A DNA stretch of 18,100 bases, taken from NCBI GenBank assembly GCA_000434235.1, contig FR892020.1, forward strand, positions 286-18,385. Direction: 5' to 3'. The translations under genes and the position numbers were made by a program. This document shows positions 9,005 through 15,959 of this stretch, one piece after another; within the stretch, counting starts at the first letter, position 1, and every line of letters begins with the position of its first letter. A model generated the notes under the pieces. It had not been told where the DNA came from and did no database searches. It was given only the letters and a program-made list of their open reading frames with translations. The stretch is from Alistipes sp. CAG:268. Lineage in GTDB: Bacteria > Bacteroidota > Bacteroidia > Bacteroidales > Rikenellaceae.

Positions 9005-9012
9005 CAAAGTTA
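9005..9012 (-). promoter_or_regulatory. -7 promoter element of murA
   Basis: Minus-strand TAACTTTG is a full match to TAnnTTTG and lies 43 bases upstream of the murA ATG. No clear TTTG occurs at -33. The 172-bp gap between murA and rpmH carries this element and the rpmH promoter back to back. Confidence 0.6.
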
Positions 9013-9062
9013 GCAAGATTTCGTGTTTTGCGCGGGTTTTTGAAATATTTTCGTGAAAAATT

Positions 9063-9092
9063 TTTGCGGATCGGTTTTTTGTTGTACTTTTG
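9063..9092 (+). promoter_or_regulatory. Promoter of rpmH
   Basis: TACTTTTG (9085-9092) matches TAnnTTTG. TTTG (9063-9066) lies 18 nt upstream as the -33 element. The surroundings are AT-rich, and the start codon follows about 40 bases later, as expected for a strong ribosomal-protein promoter. Confidence 0.75.
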
Positions 9093-9133
9093 CAATCCGT
9101 AAAAATGTCTGAAACAATTAATATTAGATAGCT

Positions 9134-9301
9134 ATGGCAATGAAGAGAACTTACCAGCCGTCGCGTCGCAAGCGGATCAACAAGCATGGTTTCCGTGCTC
9201 GTATGGCTACCGCCAACGGTCGCAAGGTGCTGGCTGCGCGCCGCGCAAAGGGTCGTAAGAAGCTGACCGTATCGGACGAGTCGACGTTCAAGTACGCTTA
9301 G
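9134..9301 (+). CDS. rpmH: 50S ribosomal protein L34
   Basis: A small, very basic protein of the large ribosomal subunit. The 55 residues read [20 protein letters not shown] and then a segment [20 protein letters not shown] followed by RKKLTVSDE, which is the unmistakable L34 sequence. Translation could also begin at the second ATG (9140), giving the common MKRTYQPS start; I chose the first ATG because it follows directly on the AT-rich leader. The gene has its own promoter and its own terminator immediately after the stop codon, so it is probably a single-gene transcript. Its neighbours are murA (divergent) and a GNAT gene downstream. Confidence 0.97.
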   Translation: MAMKRTYQPSRRKRINKHGFRARMATANGRKVLAARRAKGRKKLTVSDESTFKYA

Positions 9302-9323
9302 TCTTCTTGCAGGAAAAATACAT

Positions 9324-9351
9324 GGGTCGGCTTGCTCAAGCCGGCCCTTTT
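9324..9351 (+). terminator. Intrinsic terminator of rpmH
   Basis: A 10-bp stem (9324-9333 with 9338-9347, one G-T pair) with a 4-nt loop GCTC, followed by TTTT. It lies 22 bases after the L34 stop. An ATG at 9322 is immediately before the stem, which argues against that ATG as the start of the next gene. Confidence 0.9.
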
Positions 9352-9363
9352 CCGTTTGATGTC

Positions 9364-9861
9364 ATGTTTGCATGTCGAAAGGCCACGGAGGCCGATATTC
9401 CGCTGATCCGCTTGCTGGCCGGCGTGGCTTTCCCGGCGACCTACCGGGAGCTGCTCTCGCCCGCACAGCTGGACTACATGATGGAGTGGATGTACTCGGA
9501 GCAGAGCCTGCGGGAGCAGCTGTGCGGAGGCCATGTCTTCTACATCGCTTCGTGCGACGGCGAGCCGTGCGGCTATGTCTCCGTCGAGCGGCAGGGCGAA
9601 CGGCTGTTCCACCTGCAGAAGATCTACGTGCTGCCCCGCTTCCAGGGGTGCGGCGCCGGGGCCTTCCTCTTCCGCACGGCGGTGGCGCATGTCCGGGCTT
9701 TGCAGCCGGAGGCCTGCCGCATGGAGCTGAACGTGAACCGGGGTAACCGGGCGCTCCGCTTCTACGAGCACATGGGGATGCGCCGTCTGCGTGAGGGCGA
9801 CTTCCCGATCGGCAACGGTTTCTACATGAACGACTATATCATGGGGCTCGACCTCGGGTGA
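9364..9861 (+). CDS. GNAT-family N-acetyltransferase
   Basis: A cytoplasmic acetyl-CoA-dependent acetyltransferase of unknown acceptor. The 165-residue product has the GNAT order: an N-terminal strand and helix (MFACRKATEADIPLIRLLAG), a central sheet with YVSVERQGERLFHLQKIYVL, the acetyl-CoA pyrophosphate-binding loop LPRFQGCGAGAFLF (QGCGAG at 94-99), and the late motif NRGNRALRFYEHMGM. The frame is open upstream to a TTG at 9307 and an ATG at 9322, but those would place the rpmH terminator hairpin inside the coding sequence, and the added residues lie outside the GNAT fold. ATG 9364 is preferred. No separate promoter is visible, so it may depend on read-through from rpmH. Confidence 0.88.
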   Translation: MFACRKATEADIPLIRLLAGVAFPATYRELLSPAQLDYMMEWMYSEQSLREQLCGGHVFYIASCDGEPCGYVSVERQGERLFHLQKIYVLPRFQGCGAGAFLFRTAVAHVRALQPEACRMELNVNRGNRALRFYEHMGMRRLREGDFPIGNGFYMNDYIMGLDLG

Positions 9862-9900
9862 GATCCCGAATGAGGTCCTCGGCGTGGACTCGCCCGCATC

Positions 9901-9943
9901 AAAAACTATCGCCCCGGCTGCAATCTCTCTGCAACCGGGGCGA
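9901..9943. terminator. Terminator between convergent genes
   Basis: Inverted repeat 9909-9917 with 9935-9943, then a C/A mismatch, then TGCA with TGCA around a 7-nt loop. On the minus strand it is followed by ATAGTTTTT (from 9909 down to 9901), so it best serves the DUF4924 gene. It may also stop transcripts from the GNAT gene. Confidence 0.85.
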
Positions 9944-9980
9944 AATTCGTTGCTGCCCTCTGCCGGCGTCGGATTCGGTG

Positions 9981-10547
9981 CTATTTTCCCTCCTCGGACT
10001 TGAAGAGGTCCATCTCGCCGCGCTCGACCTTCCCGTGGATGTCGGCCAGTTCGGCGATGACGGGTGAGATGAACTCGATCGTGTCGCTCACGGCCGACTT
10101 GCCGCCCTCGCCCTTGATGCGGTAGAGCATGGCGGCGTAGAGGGCGCGGAAGCAAAGCTCCGTGTCGCTGATCCCCGGGTTGCCCAGCACGGCGCGCAGA
10201 CGCGGCAACTCGGGTTCGAGCCGGGCGTAGGTCGCGCGGTAGTGCTCGCCTGCGGGGAGCTTCATCAACTGGAGGTGCAGGTCGTGCAGGTCGCGGATCA
10301 GGTGCAGCGTGTGTTCCAGGTGTCCCTTCTCGGCCTTTCCCTCCTGCTGCAGGAGGTTGGCCAGGTCGAGGTACCACATCAGGAAAAGGTGCTTCTGCTC
10401 CTCGGCGATGTCCTTGCGCGGGGCGATAAGTGTCGAGTAGATCGCCTCGGGGCTGAACTGCAGGGCCCGGAGCAGGTCCTCGAGCTGCCAGAGGTAGAGG
10501 ATGTATTCGGCGATGTTCTCACGCCGCTTGGCTTTGGCTATGTCCAT
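9981..10547 (-). CDS. DUF4924-family protein (function unknown)
   Basis: A 188-residue soluble helical protein. The N-terminus (MDIAKAKRRENIAEYILYLW, then QLEDLLRAL) and the segment HLIRDLHDLHLQLMKLP match my recollection of the Bacteroidetes-restricted DUF4924 family, which has no established function. No signal peptide, membrane helix or catalytic motif is visible. It lies 293 bases downstream of the pit transporter on the same strand. I see no promoter consensus or clear terminator between them, so the two may be cotranscribed. That would suggest, without showing, a link to phosphate uptake. The ATG at 10547 fits the conserved N-terminus. Confidence 0.85.
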   Translation of the reverse strand: MDIAKAKRRENIAEYILYLWQLEDLLRALQFSPEAIYSTLIAPRKDIAEEQKHLFLMWYLDLANLLQQEGKAEKGHLEHTLHLIRDLHDLHLQLMKLPAGEHYRATYARLEPELPRLRAVLGNPGISDTELCFRALYAAMLYRIKGEGGKSAVSDTIEFISPVIAELADIHGKVERGEMDLFKSEEGK

Positions 10548-10750
10548 GACGGATCTGTTTTTCTCTTTCTTCTGTTTGGTGGGCGTCTTGTCTTTCGGGT
10601 GCTATGGCCCGGTCTGCTCCCGTATCTTCCGACCGTTTCCGCTTGGCGTCCCCGGTCTCTTGCCGGGACTCCGGTCCGGTGCCCGAGGGCTGTCCGGCAT
10701 CGTTCCGACTGCTTCCGGTTCCTGCTCCCGGCTCTTTCTGCTCGGCCTTA

Positions 10751-10762
10751 CCCCCCCCCCCC
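10751..10762. repeat. Homopolymer C12 tract between pit and the DUF4924 gene
   Basis: Twelve consecutive C on the plus strand (G12 on the minus strand), 79 bases past the pit stop codon and 204 bases before the DUF4924 start. It is the longest single-base run of C or G in the window and is a slippage-prone site. Confidence 0.95.
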
Positions 10763-10820
10763 TGCCCGAGGGGCTCCACGGGCCCTTCCCTGCAGGAGGG
10801 ACTCCCAGGTCCCTTCCCGC
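10763..10820. repeat. Imperfect tandem hairpin repeat after pit
   Basis: On the minus strand two copies of GGGAAGGG-N4/5-GGAG-N-CCCTC follow each other at about 28-bp spacing (10791-10820 and 10763-10793). Each copy is internally self-complementary. They abut the C12 tract. There is no U tail, so this is not a standard terminator. It could be an mRNA-stabilising 3' structure or the remnant of a repeat family. Confidence 0.55.
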
Positions 10821-10840
10821 ATGTCTCGCGGCGGGCGACC

Positions 10841-13069
10841 CTACTTGATCCAGACTTTGGGCTCGGTGCGGTGCTTGAGGAAATACTGCTGCGACTTGAG
10901 CAGGTTGCGCGACTGGAGCACCATGTTCTTCGTCTCGGTCAGGATTGTCAGGTAGAGCATCGAGGCCTTGGTGTTCGACTTCGCCTCGTTGATGCGCGCG
11001 AGTTCCGACTTGATCGCCTCGGCGATCGCCTCGAAGAGCTGGTCGCGCAGCGTCAGCACCTCCTCGATTTCGGAGAAGTCACCCTCGCGGAGCATCTGGT
11101 TGATCCGGCGGTAGATAATCTCTACGTCGTCGTTGATCGACATCAGGTCGCGAGTCTGTTCCATCGACATTCCCTCGTGGTTGTTGTCGATGTGCTCGAA
11201 GGCCGGACGGGTGATGTGCATCAGGGCCTTGGTCATCTCGTTCAGGTAATCGACCACCTGAACGTAGTAGTGGGCCGTATTGACGTCGCCGCCCTGCAGC
11301 TTGCGGAGCGTCGGCATCAGCGAGTATTTGCGTTCGCGCGACTGGTAGAAGAGGTCGTTCGACTCTTTGACCATGTCGCGCAGCACCTTGCGGTTCTCCT
11401 TGAAGACGGCGATCAGCGTGCGGTCGTAGATGCGCGTGGCACTCTCCATCGTGGCGCAAACCTCGTCACGCAGCCCCATGATGATGTCCTCGTTGGTCTC
11501 GGCACGGGCGATTTCGCGGCGGGCCTCCTTGCCTTTCTTCATGAAGTTGCTGTGGATGAGCATGTATCCGCACAGCAGGGTGATGACGATGAATGCCGCC
11601 GTTCCGCCGTAGATCAGGGCCAGGCCCACGACGAAGGCGATCAGGAAGCCGCCCAGGGCCGTGACGAACCACCCGGCCACGACGGTCATGACGCCCGAGA
11701 TGCGGTATACGGCGCTTTCACGACCCCATGCGCGGTCGGCCAGCGACGAACCCATGGCCACCATGAAACTGACATAGGTCGTCGAAAGGGGCAGTTTGAG
11801 CGAGGTGGCCAGGGCGATGAGCAGGGCCGAGGTGGTGAGGTTCACCGTGGCGCGGATCATGTCGTAGGGGGCTCCGCTGTGTTCGATGTCTTCGTATTCG
11901 AAGCGGCGGGAGATGGATTTCCGCACCCGCTCGGGGATGACGCGTTCGATGCCGGCATTGATGTTGAGTGCCGCGCGGACGATCGTGCGCGAGAAGAGCG
12001 ACGACCCGTACTGCTGCTCCGACCCTTCGTCGCTCTGGGTCGAGAGCGAAAGCTCGGTGGCCGAGACGTGCATCGACTTCTTGGAGGTCCAGAGCGTGAG
12101 GATCATCACGCCGCCGGCAGCCAGCAGCACGGCGAAGTTCGCGGGGACGTTCTCGTTGAGCGCACCCATCATCATCGAGGCGTCGCCCGAATGGCGGGCG
12201 ATCGAGTAGGCGTCGAATCCGGCCACGGGCACGCCGATGAAGTTCACCAGGTCGTTGCCGGCAAAGGCCAGGGCCAGGGCGAAGGTGCCCGAGAGGATCG
12301 TGATGCGGAGGATGTTGATCCGGAAGCGCTGGATGATGAAGAGCAGCAGCGAGCATCCGACCCAGCAGAAGAAGAGCGACGCGAGCAGGTTCTCGTCGAT
12401 CATGCGGATGAACTCATGCCCGGCGAGGATCGACTTGAGCCCCTTGAAGACGGCGAAGTAGACGATCGCCGTGAGCGAGGCGCCGCACCAGACGGCCCCG
12501 TAGCGGCGCAGGTATACCGTATAGCGGAACGAGAAGATCAGGCGCGAGATGTACATCACGACCGTGCCGCACGTGAAGGCGATGACCACCGAGAGCAGGA
12601 TGGCCGAGACGATGCCCATGGCCCGTGAGGTGTTGATGTACTGTCCGAGCGAGGAGACGCCCTGCGCGGGGTCGCCGGCGATCTTGTAGACCGATACGGC
12701 GATGGCGGCGCCCAGCAGACAGAAGATGAGCGATACGGTGGTCGAGGTGGGGAGTCCCCACGAGTTGTAGAGGTCGAGCAGGATGACGTTGGCGAACATT
12801 ACGCCCAGGTAGAGCATCATCACCTCGTGGAACGAGAAGAGCGCCGGGTTGAACATGCCGCTGCGTGCGACCTCCATCATGCCGCTCGACGTGATGACGC
12901 CGATAACGATGCCGACCGAGGCGACGGTCAGGATGACGCGCATCGAGGCGGCTTTGGATCCGATTGCTGAGTTGAGGAAATTGACCGCGTCGTTCGTGAC
13001 GCCGACGAAGAGTCCGGAAACGGCGAGAATTCCCAAAATGCCGATGATGACGGTGTAGATTTCGCTCAT
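10841..13069 (-). CDS. Inorganic phosphate transporter (Pit/PHO4 family) with C-terminal PhoU-like domain
   Basis: A membrane carrier for inorganic phosphate. The 742-residue product begins with hydrophobic helices and the Pit signature GVTNDAVNFLNSAIGSK (23-39). The inverted second half of the fold repeats it as AFAGNDLVNFIGVPVAG (267-283), and SLKLPLSTTYVSFMVAMGSS is the matching late motif. Between the halves is a hydrophilic loop. From about residue 520 the chain is soluble and helical, rich in charged residues, and resembles the PhoU/DUF47 regulatory domains that associate with Pit carriers. ATG 13069 is chosen over the upstream in-frame ATG at 13093 because it leads directly into the first membrane helix and lies downstream of a TAATTTTG promoter element. 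It may form a unit with the DUF4924 gene. Confidence 0.93.
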   Translation of the reverse strand: MSEIYTVIIGILGILAVSGLFVGVTNDAVNFLNSAIGSKAASMRVILTVASVGIVIGVITSSGMMEVARSGMFNPALFSFHEVMMLYLGVMFANVILLDLYNSWGLPTSTTVSLIFCLLGAAIAVSVYKIAGDPAQGVSSLGQYINTSRAMGIVSAILLSVVIAFTCGTVVMYISRLIFSFRYTVYLRRYGAVWCGASLTAIVYFAVFKGLKSILAGHEFIRMIDENLLASLFFCWVGCSLLLFIIQRFRINILRITILSGTFALALAFAGNDLVNFIGVPVAGFDAYSIARHSGDASMMMGALNENVPANFAVLLAAGGVMILTLWTSKKSMHVSATELSLSTQSDEGSEQQYGSSLFSRTIVRAALNINAGIERVIPERVRKSISRRFEYEDIEHSGAPYDMIRATVNLTTSALLIALATSLKLPLSTTYVSFMVAMGSSLADRAWGRESAVYRISGVMTVVAGWFVTALGGFLIAFVVGLALIYGGTAAFIVITLLCGYMLIHSNFMKKGKEARREIARAETNEDIIMGLRDEVCATMESATRIYDRTLIAVFKENRKVLRDMVKESNDLFYQSRERKYSLMPTLRKLQGGDVNTAHYYVQVVDYLNEMTKALMHITRPAFEHIDNNHEGMSMEQTRDLMSINDDVEIIYRRINQMLREGDFSEIEEVLTLRDQLFEAIAEAIKSELARINEAKSNTKASMLYLTILTETKNMVLQSRNLLKSQQYFLKHRTEPKVWIK

Positions 13070-13101
13070 GCTTGGAACGGTACAACGGTACAAATGATGA
13101 A

Positions 13102-13109
13102 CAAAATTA
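13102..13109 (-). promoter_or_regulatory. -7 promoter element of the pit transporter gene
   Basis: Minus-strand TAATTTTG matches TAnnTTTG in full and is 33 bases upstream of the chosen ATG. No TTTG is found at the expected -33 distance, so it may need an activator. Confidence 0.55.
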
Positions 13110-13146
13110 CGGAGAATTTTCCGATGTCACGGTTTTGCAATGGATT

Positions 13147-13164
13147 ATTAACGTTAATTTAACG
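13147..13164. promoter_or_regulatory. Overlapping palindromes upstream of pit
   Basis: ATTAACGTTAAT (13147-13158) is a perfect palindrome and overlaps a second one, CGTTAATTTAACG (13152-13164). The result is alternating TTAA and CG blocks, AT-rich in a GC-rich region and about 40 bp upstream of the pit -7 element. This fits an operator for a dimeric regulator, but no regulator is identified. Confidence 0.4.
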
Positions 13165-13203
13165 TGCTGTACGCTGGCCTCCGCCTTCTCGTCCGGGCGG
13201 GGC

Positions 13204-13447
13204 AAAAAGAGAGCGGCAGGTCGCAACTGGTCGCCGCGCCTGAAGAATTCGAAGGGCTGCGGAACCACCCTGCCGCTGGTAGTTTTCGTCGGACCTCCTC
13301 CCGGGTCGGGTCGGCGGGCCGTTTATGGTTTCGGATACGTTTTTGGATCGGTCTCTGTTGCCCGGGGTGGTGCGGTCGCGCTGTTGGGAAAGCGGCACCC
13401 GGGGCTTTTCGTCTTTTCTGTTTCGAAAAAGGTCCGGAAGATTTCCG
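13204..13447 (-). ncRNA. Candidate small RNA or long pit leader from an orphan promoter
   Basis: The stretch from 13165 to 13521 has no convincing gene on either strand. A consensus promoter reads leftward into it with a predicted start near 13447. The first transcribed bases can form the hairpin CCGGA-AATCT-TCCGG followed by ACCTTTTT. Further on, GCGGC and GCCGC (13233-13237 with 13213-13217) form a weak stem followed by a T-rich tail on the minus strand (about 13204-13212). This would release an RNA of about 240 nt. Alternatively the transcript continues into pit as a long leader, or terminates early at the first hairpin. I do not recognise any known RNA family here. Confidence 0.3.
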
Positions 13448-13452
13448 GGAGG

Positions 13453-13483
13453 CAAAGGTAACAAAAAGTTCCGAGAATGCAAA
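13453..13483 (-). promoter_or_regulatory. Consensus Bacteroidetes promoter with no annotated gene
   Basis: TTTG (13480-13483), exactly 19 nt, then TACCTTTG (13453-13460) on the minus strand: full matches to both boxes and to the usual spacing. It is the best promoter match in the window. It shares GTTACCTTTGCC with the tdk promoter. It lies past the fusA-like gene's terminator and 384 bases before the pit start codon. Confidence 0.7.
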
Positions 13484-13521
13484 TTCCGGATTGCCGTGTG
13501 CGGCGGGTTGCCGGAGCCCCG

Positions 13522-13554
13522 AAAAAAGACCGCCGCGGGAATGCCGCGACGGTC
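13522..13554 (-). terminator. Terminator of the EF-G paralogue gene
   Basis: Stem 13528-13532 with 13550-13554, one C/A mismatch, then 13534-13538 with 13544-13548 around a 5-nt loop. Six Ts (13522-13527) follow on the minus strand. It lies 25 bases past the stop codon. Confidence 0.9.
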
Positions 13555-13578
13555 CGTGTCCGTATCCCGGAGCGGGGA

Positions 13579-15735
13579 TTAATCCTCGTCCGTATCGGTG
13601 TAGGCCTTGAGCAGTTTCTCCTGTACGTCGGCCGGAACCTGCTCGTAGGAGGAGAACTTCATCGTGTAGGTAGCCGAACCGGAGGTGAGCGACGAGAGGG
13701 TCGTCGAATAGCGGTAGAGTTCGGCCAGCGGCACGAGGGCGTTCAGGCGGTCGAATCCCTTGTCCGACTCCATGCCGGCGATCATCGCGCGGCGGTTCTG
13801 CAGATCGCTCATCACGGCGCCCATATACTCGCTCGGGGTGAGGACCTCGACATTGTAGATCGGCTCCATGATCTTCGGGCCGGCGTTGCGGAAGGCCTCC
13901 TTGAAGGCGTTTCGTGCGGCGAGCTTGAACGAGATTTCGTTCGAGTCCACCGGGTGCATCTTGCCGTCGTAGATCACCACGCGGATGTCGCGGGCGTAGG
14001 ATCCCGTCAGCGGGCCCTCGTCCATCTTCTCCATGATACCCTTGAGGATCGCCGGCATGAAGCGTGCGTCGATGGCGCCGCCGACGATCGCCGAGTAGAA
14101 CTGCAGCTTGCCGCCCCATGCCAGGTCGTACTCCTCTTTCGTCTTGACATTCACGACCATGTCACCCTTGCCGGGAACCTTGTAGTTCTTCGGCTCGGCG
14201 ATTCCGTCGTAGTAGGGCTCGATGATCATGTGCACCTCGCCGAACTGTCCGGCGCCGCCCGACTGCTTCTTGTGGCGGTAGTCGGCCTGCGCCACCTTCG
14301 TGATCGTCTCGCGGTAGGGGATCTTCGGGGCGATGTACTCGTAGGAGAGCTTGTTCTCCTTCTCGATGCGCGAGCGGAGGATGTTCAGGTGGTGTTCGCC
14401 CTGGCCCTGGATGATCGTTTGCTTGAGCTCCTTGGAGTATTCCACGAGGATCGTCGGATCCTCGAACTTGGCGTCGTTGAGGATCTTGCCCAGTTTCTCC
14501 TCGTCACTCTGCTCCTTGCACTTGATGGCGGCGCGGTAGCGCGGCTCGGGGAAGACGATCTGCTCGATGGTGACCGGAGCGGCGGCAGCCGACAGCGTGT
14601 CGTTCGTGCGCGTGCCCTTGAGCTTGACGGTGCAGCCGATGTCGCCGGCCGAGAGCTCCGTCACCTTGATGCGGTTCTTGCCCGCCACGGCGAAGAGCTG
14701 CGAGAGCTTCTCCTTGTTGCCCGTGCGGGTGTTCACCAGCTCGGTACCCTCGGTGATCTTGCCGCGGATGACGCGGAAGTAGGTGATCTCGCCGATGTGC
14801 TGCTCGATCTGGCTCTTGAAGACGAATGCCACGGCGGGAGCCGCCTCGTCGGCCGTAATCTCCTCGCCCTCGGTCGAGAGGAACGCGGGGGCCTTGAGCG
14901 GGCCCGGGGCCACGTTGATGATGAACTCCATCAGGCGCTTGGTCCCGATATCCCACTTGCCGCTCGTGCAGAAGATCGGCATCACCTCGCGGCGCGATAC
15001 GCCGATCTTGAGTCCGGCGCGGATATCGTCCTGCGTGAGGGTTCCCTTGTCGAAGTAGAGCTCCATGAGGGCCTCGTCGTGCTCGGCGGCCATCTCCACG
15101 AGCTCCTTGTTGAGCGCCTGGGCGCGTTCCAGCTCCTCGGCCGGAATCTCGAGCTCCTCGCGGTGGCCGTCGTGGTCCTTGAAGCGGTACATCTTCATCA
15201 TCAGCACATCGATGAACGAGTCGAATCCGGCGCCCTGATTGACCGGATACTGCACCAGCACGGGCTTTACGCGCGAGGCGGCCTTGATCGAATCGAAGGC
15301 GGCTTCGAAGTTGGCCTTGTCGGCGTCGAGCTGGTTGATCACGCCGATGACGGGTTTCTTGAGCAGGCGTGCGTAACGGGCCTGTATCTCGCTGCCGACC
15401 TCCCAGCCGTTCTGTGCATTGAAGAGGAACACGCCGACGTCGCCGACCTTGAACGCCGAGAAGAGATTCCCGCAGAAATCGTCCGATCCCGGGCAGTCGA
15501 TGATGTTCAGCTTGCGGTCCATGAACTCCGTGAAGAGAATCGTCGAATAGATCGAACGCTTGTATTCGTGCTCGATATCCGTGTTGTCCGAGAGCGTGTT
15601 GTTCGTCTCGATACTACCCCTGCGGTCGATGACCTTCCCTTCATAGGCCATCGCTTCGGCAAGGGTAGTTTTTCCCGTGCCGGGCGCGCCGATCAGTACG
15701 ATGTTCTTGATCTCTTTTGCTGAATAGTTTTTCAT
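13579..15735 (-). CDS. Elongation factor G paralogue (EF-G2-like) with degenerate GTPase motifs
   Basis: A translation factor of the EF-G family that would act on the ribosome in translocation. The 718 residues follow the EF-G domain order: G domain (about 1-280), beta-barrel domain II (about 300-380), domains III-V to the end, with domain IV motifs such as GGAGQFGEVHMIIEP. The GTPase signatures are abnormal. G1 is GAPGTGKT (16-23) instead of AHIDAGKT. The switch I block RGITI is replaced by RSIYS near residue 60. G3 is DCPGSDDF (80-87) instead of DTPGHVDF, so the catalytic His is Ser84. G4 is NQLD (134-137) instead of NKMD. Bacteroides EF-G2 is reported to support translation without GTP hydrolysis, and this protein looks like its orthologue; that link is inference. 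It is a stand-alone gene with its own promoter-like element and terminator. Confidence 0.92.
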   Translation of the reverse strand: MKNYSAKEIKNIVLIGAPGTGKTTLAEAMAYEGKVIDRRGSIETNNTLSDNTDIEHEYKRSIYSTILFTEFMDRKLNIIDCPGSDDFCGNLFSAFKVGDVGVFLFNAQNGWEVGSEIQARYARLLKKPVIGVINQLDADKANFEAAFDSIKAASRVKPVLVQYPVNQGAGFDSFIDVLMMKMYRFKDHDGHREELEIPAEELERAQALNKELVEMAAEHDEALMELYFDKGTLTQDDIRAGLKIGVSRREVMPIFCTSGKWDIGTKRLMEFIINVAPGPLKAPAFLSTEGEEITADEAAPAVAFVFKSQIEQHIGEITYFRVIRGKITEGTELVNTRTGNKEKLSQLFAVAGKNRIKVTELSAGDIGCTVKLKGTRTNDTLSAAAAPVTIEQIVFPEPRYRAAIKCKEQSDEEKLGKILNDAKFEDPTILVEYSKELKQTIIQGQGEHHLNILRSRIEKENKLSYEYIAPKIPYRETITKVAQADYRHKKQSGGAGQFGEVHMIIEPYYDGIAEPKNYKVPGKGDMVVNVKTKEEYDLAWGGKLQFYSAIVGGAIDARFMPAILKGIMEKMDEGPLTGSYARDIRVVIYDGKMHPVDSNEISFKLAARNAFKEAFRNAGPKIMEPIYNVEVLTPSEYMGAVMSDLQNRRAMIAGMESDKGFDRLNALVPLAELYRYSTTLSSLTSGSATYTMKFSSYEQVPADVQEKLLKAYTDTDED

Positions 15736-15777
15736 ATTCGGACTATGTTTTAAGGTTGATTTTCGGTTAGCCGACTA

Positions 15778-15807
15778 TAAATATACGAAAAAATCGGGAA
15801 AAACAAG
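15778..15807 (-). promoter_or_regulatory. Possible promoter of the EF-G paralogue gene
   Basis: Minus-strand TATATTTA (15778-15785) matches TAnnTTTG except for the last base. CTTG (15804-15807) lies 18 nt upstream. The surroundings are AT-rich. The predicted leader is about 35-40 nt. The rest of the gap from 15736 to 16040 holds only the terminator described next; I see no gene. Confidence 0.4.
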
Positions 15808-15959
15808 CCGGCATAGCCTTTTTTTGTTCCTTTTCCGAGGCCGTGGAGTGTCATTTTGGGGCTGTGCGGCTCCTGTTCGTAAAAATTGCCGGATGTCCCG
15901 GACGGAGCCATCTTCCCGGGCGTGTTTGGGACTCGGTTCGCAAAAGGAACTCTCCGTGC

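Noticed and set aside
9322..9363. ATG 9322 (or TTG 9307) as the start of the GNAT gene
   Set aside because: This stretch forms the rpmH terminator hairpin; the GNAT fold begins at ATG 9364.
10519..10779. A GTG-started 86-codon frame through the G12 tract (minus strand)
   Set aside because: Hydrophilic, low-complexity product with no family resemblance, overlapping the DUF4924 start; not enough to call a gene, so kept only as a finding about the spacer.
10604..12628. A 674-codon open frame on the plus strand across pit
   Set aside because: Antisense shadow of the pit gene with a low-complexity Asp/Glu/Arg/His composition; pit motifs on the minus strand are unambiguous.
13159..13482. A 107-codon minus-strand frame in the gap after the EF-G paralogue
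   Set aside because: Its ATG lies within the -33 box of the consensus promoter, so that promoter could not produce its start codon, and the Arg/Pro-rich product resembles translated non-coding sequence.
13477..15723. A 748-codon open frame on the plus strand opposite the EF-G paralogue
   Set aside because: Long only because of high GC and codon bias of the opposite gene; the translation has no domain-like features.
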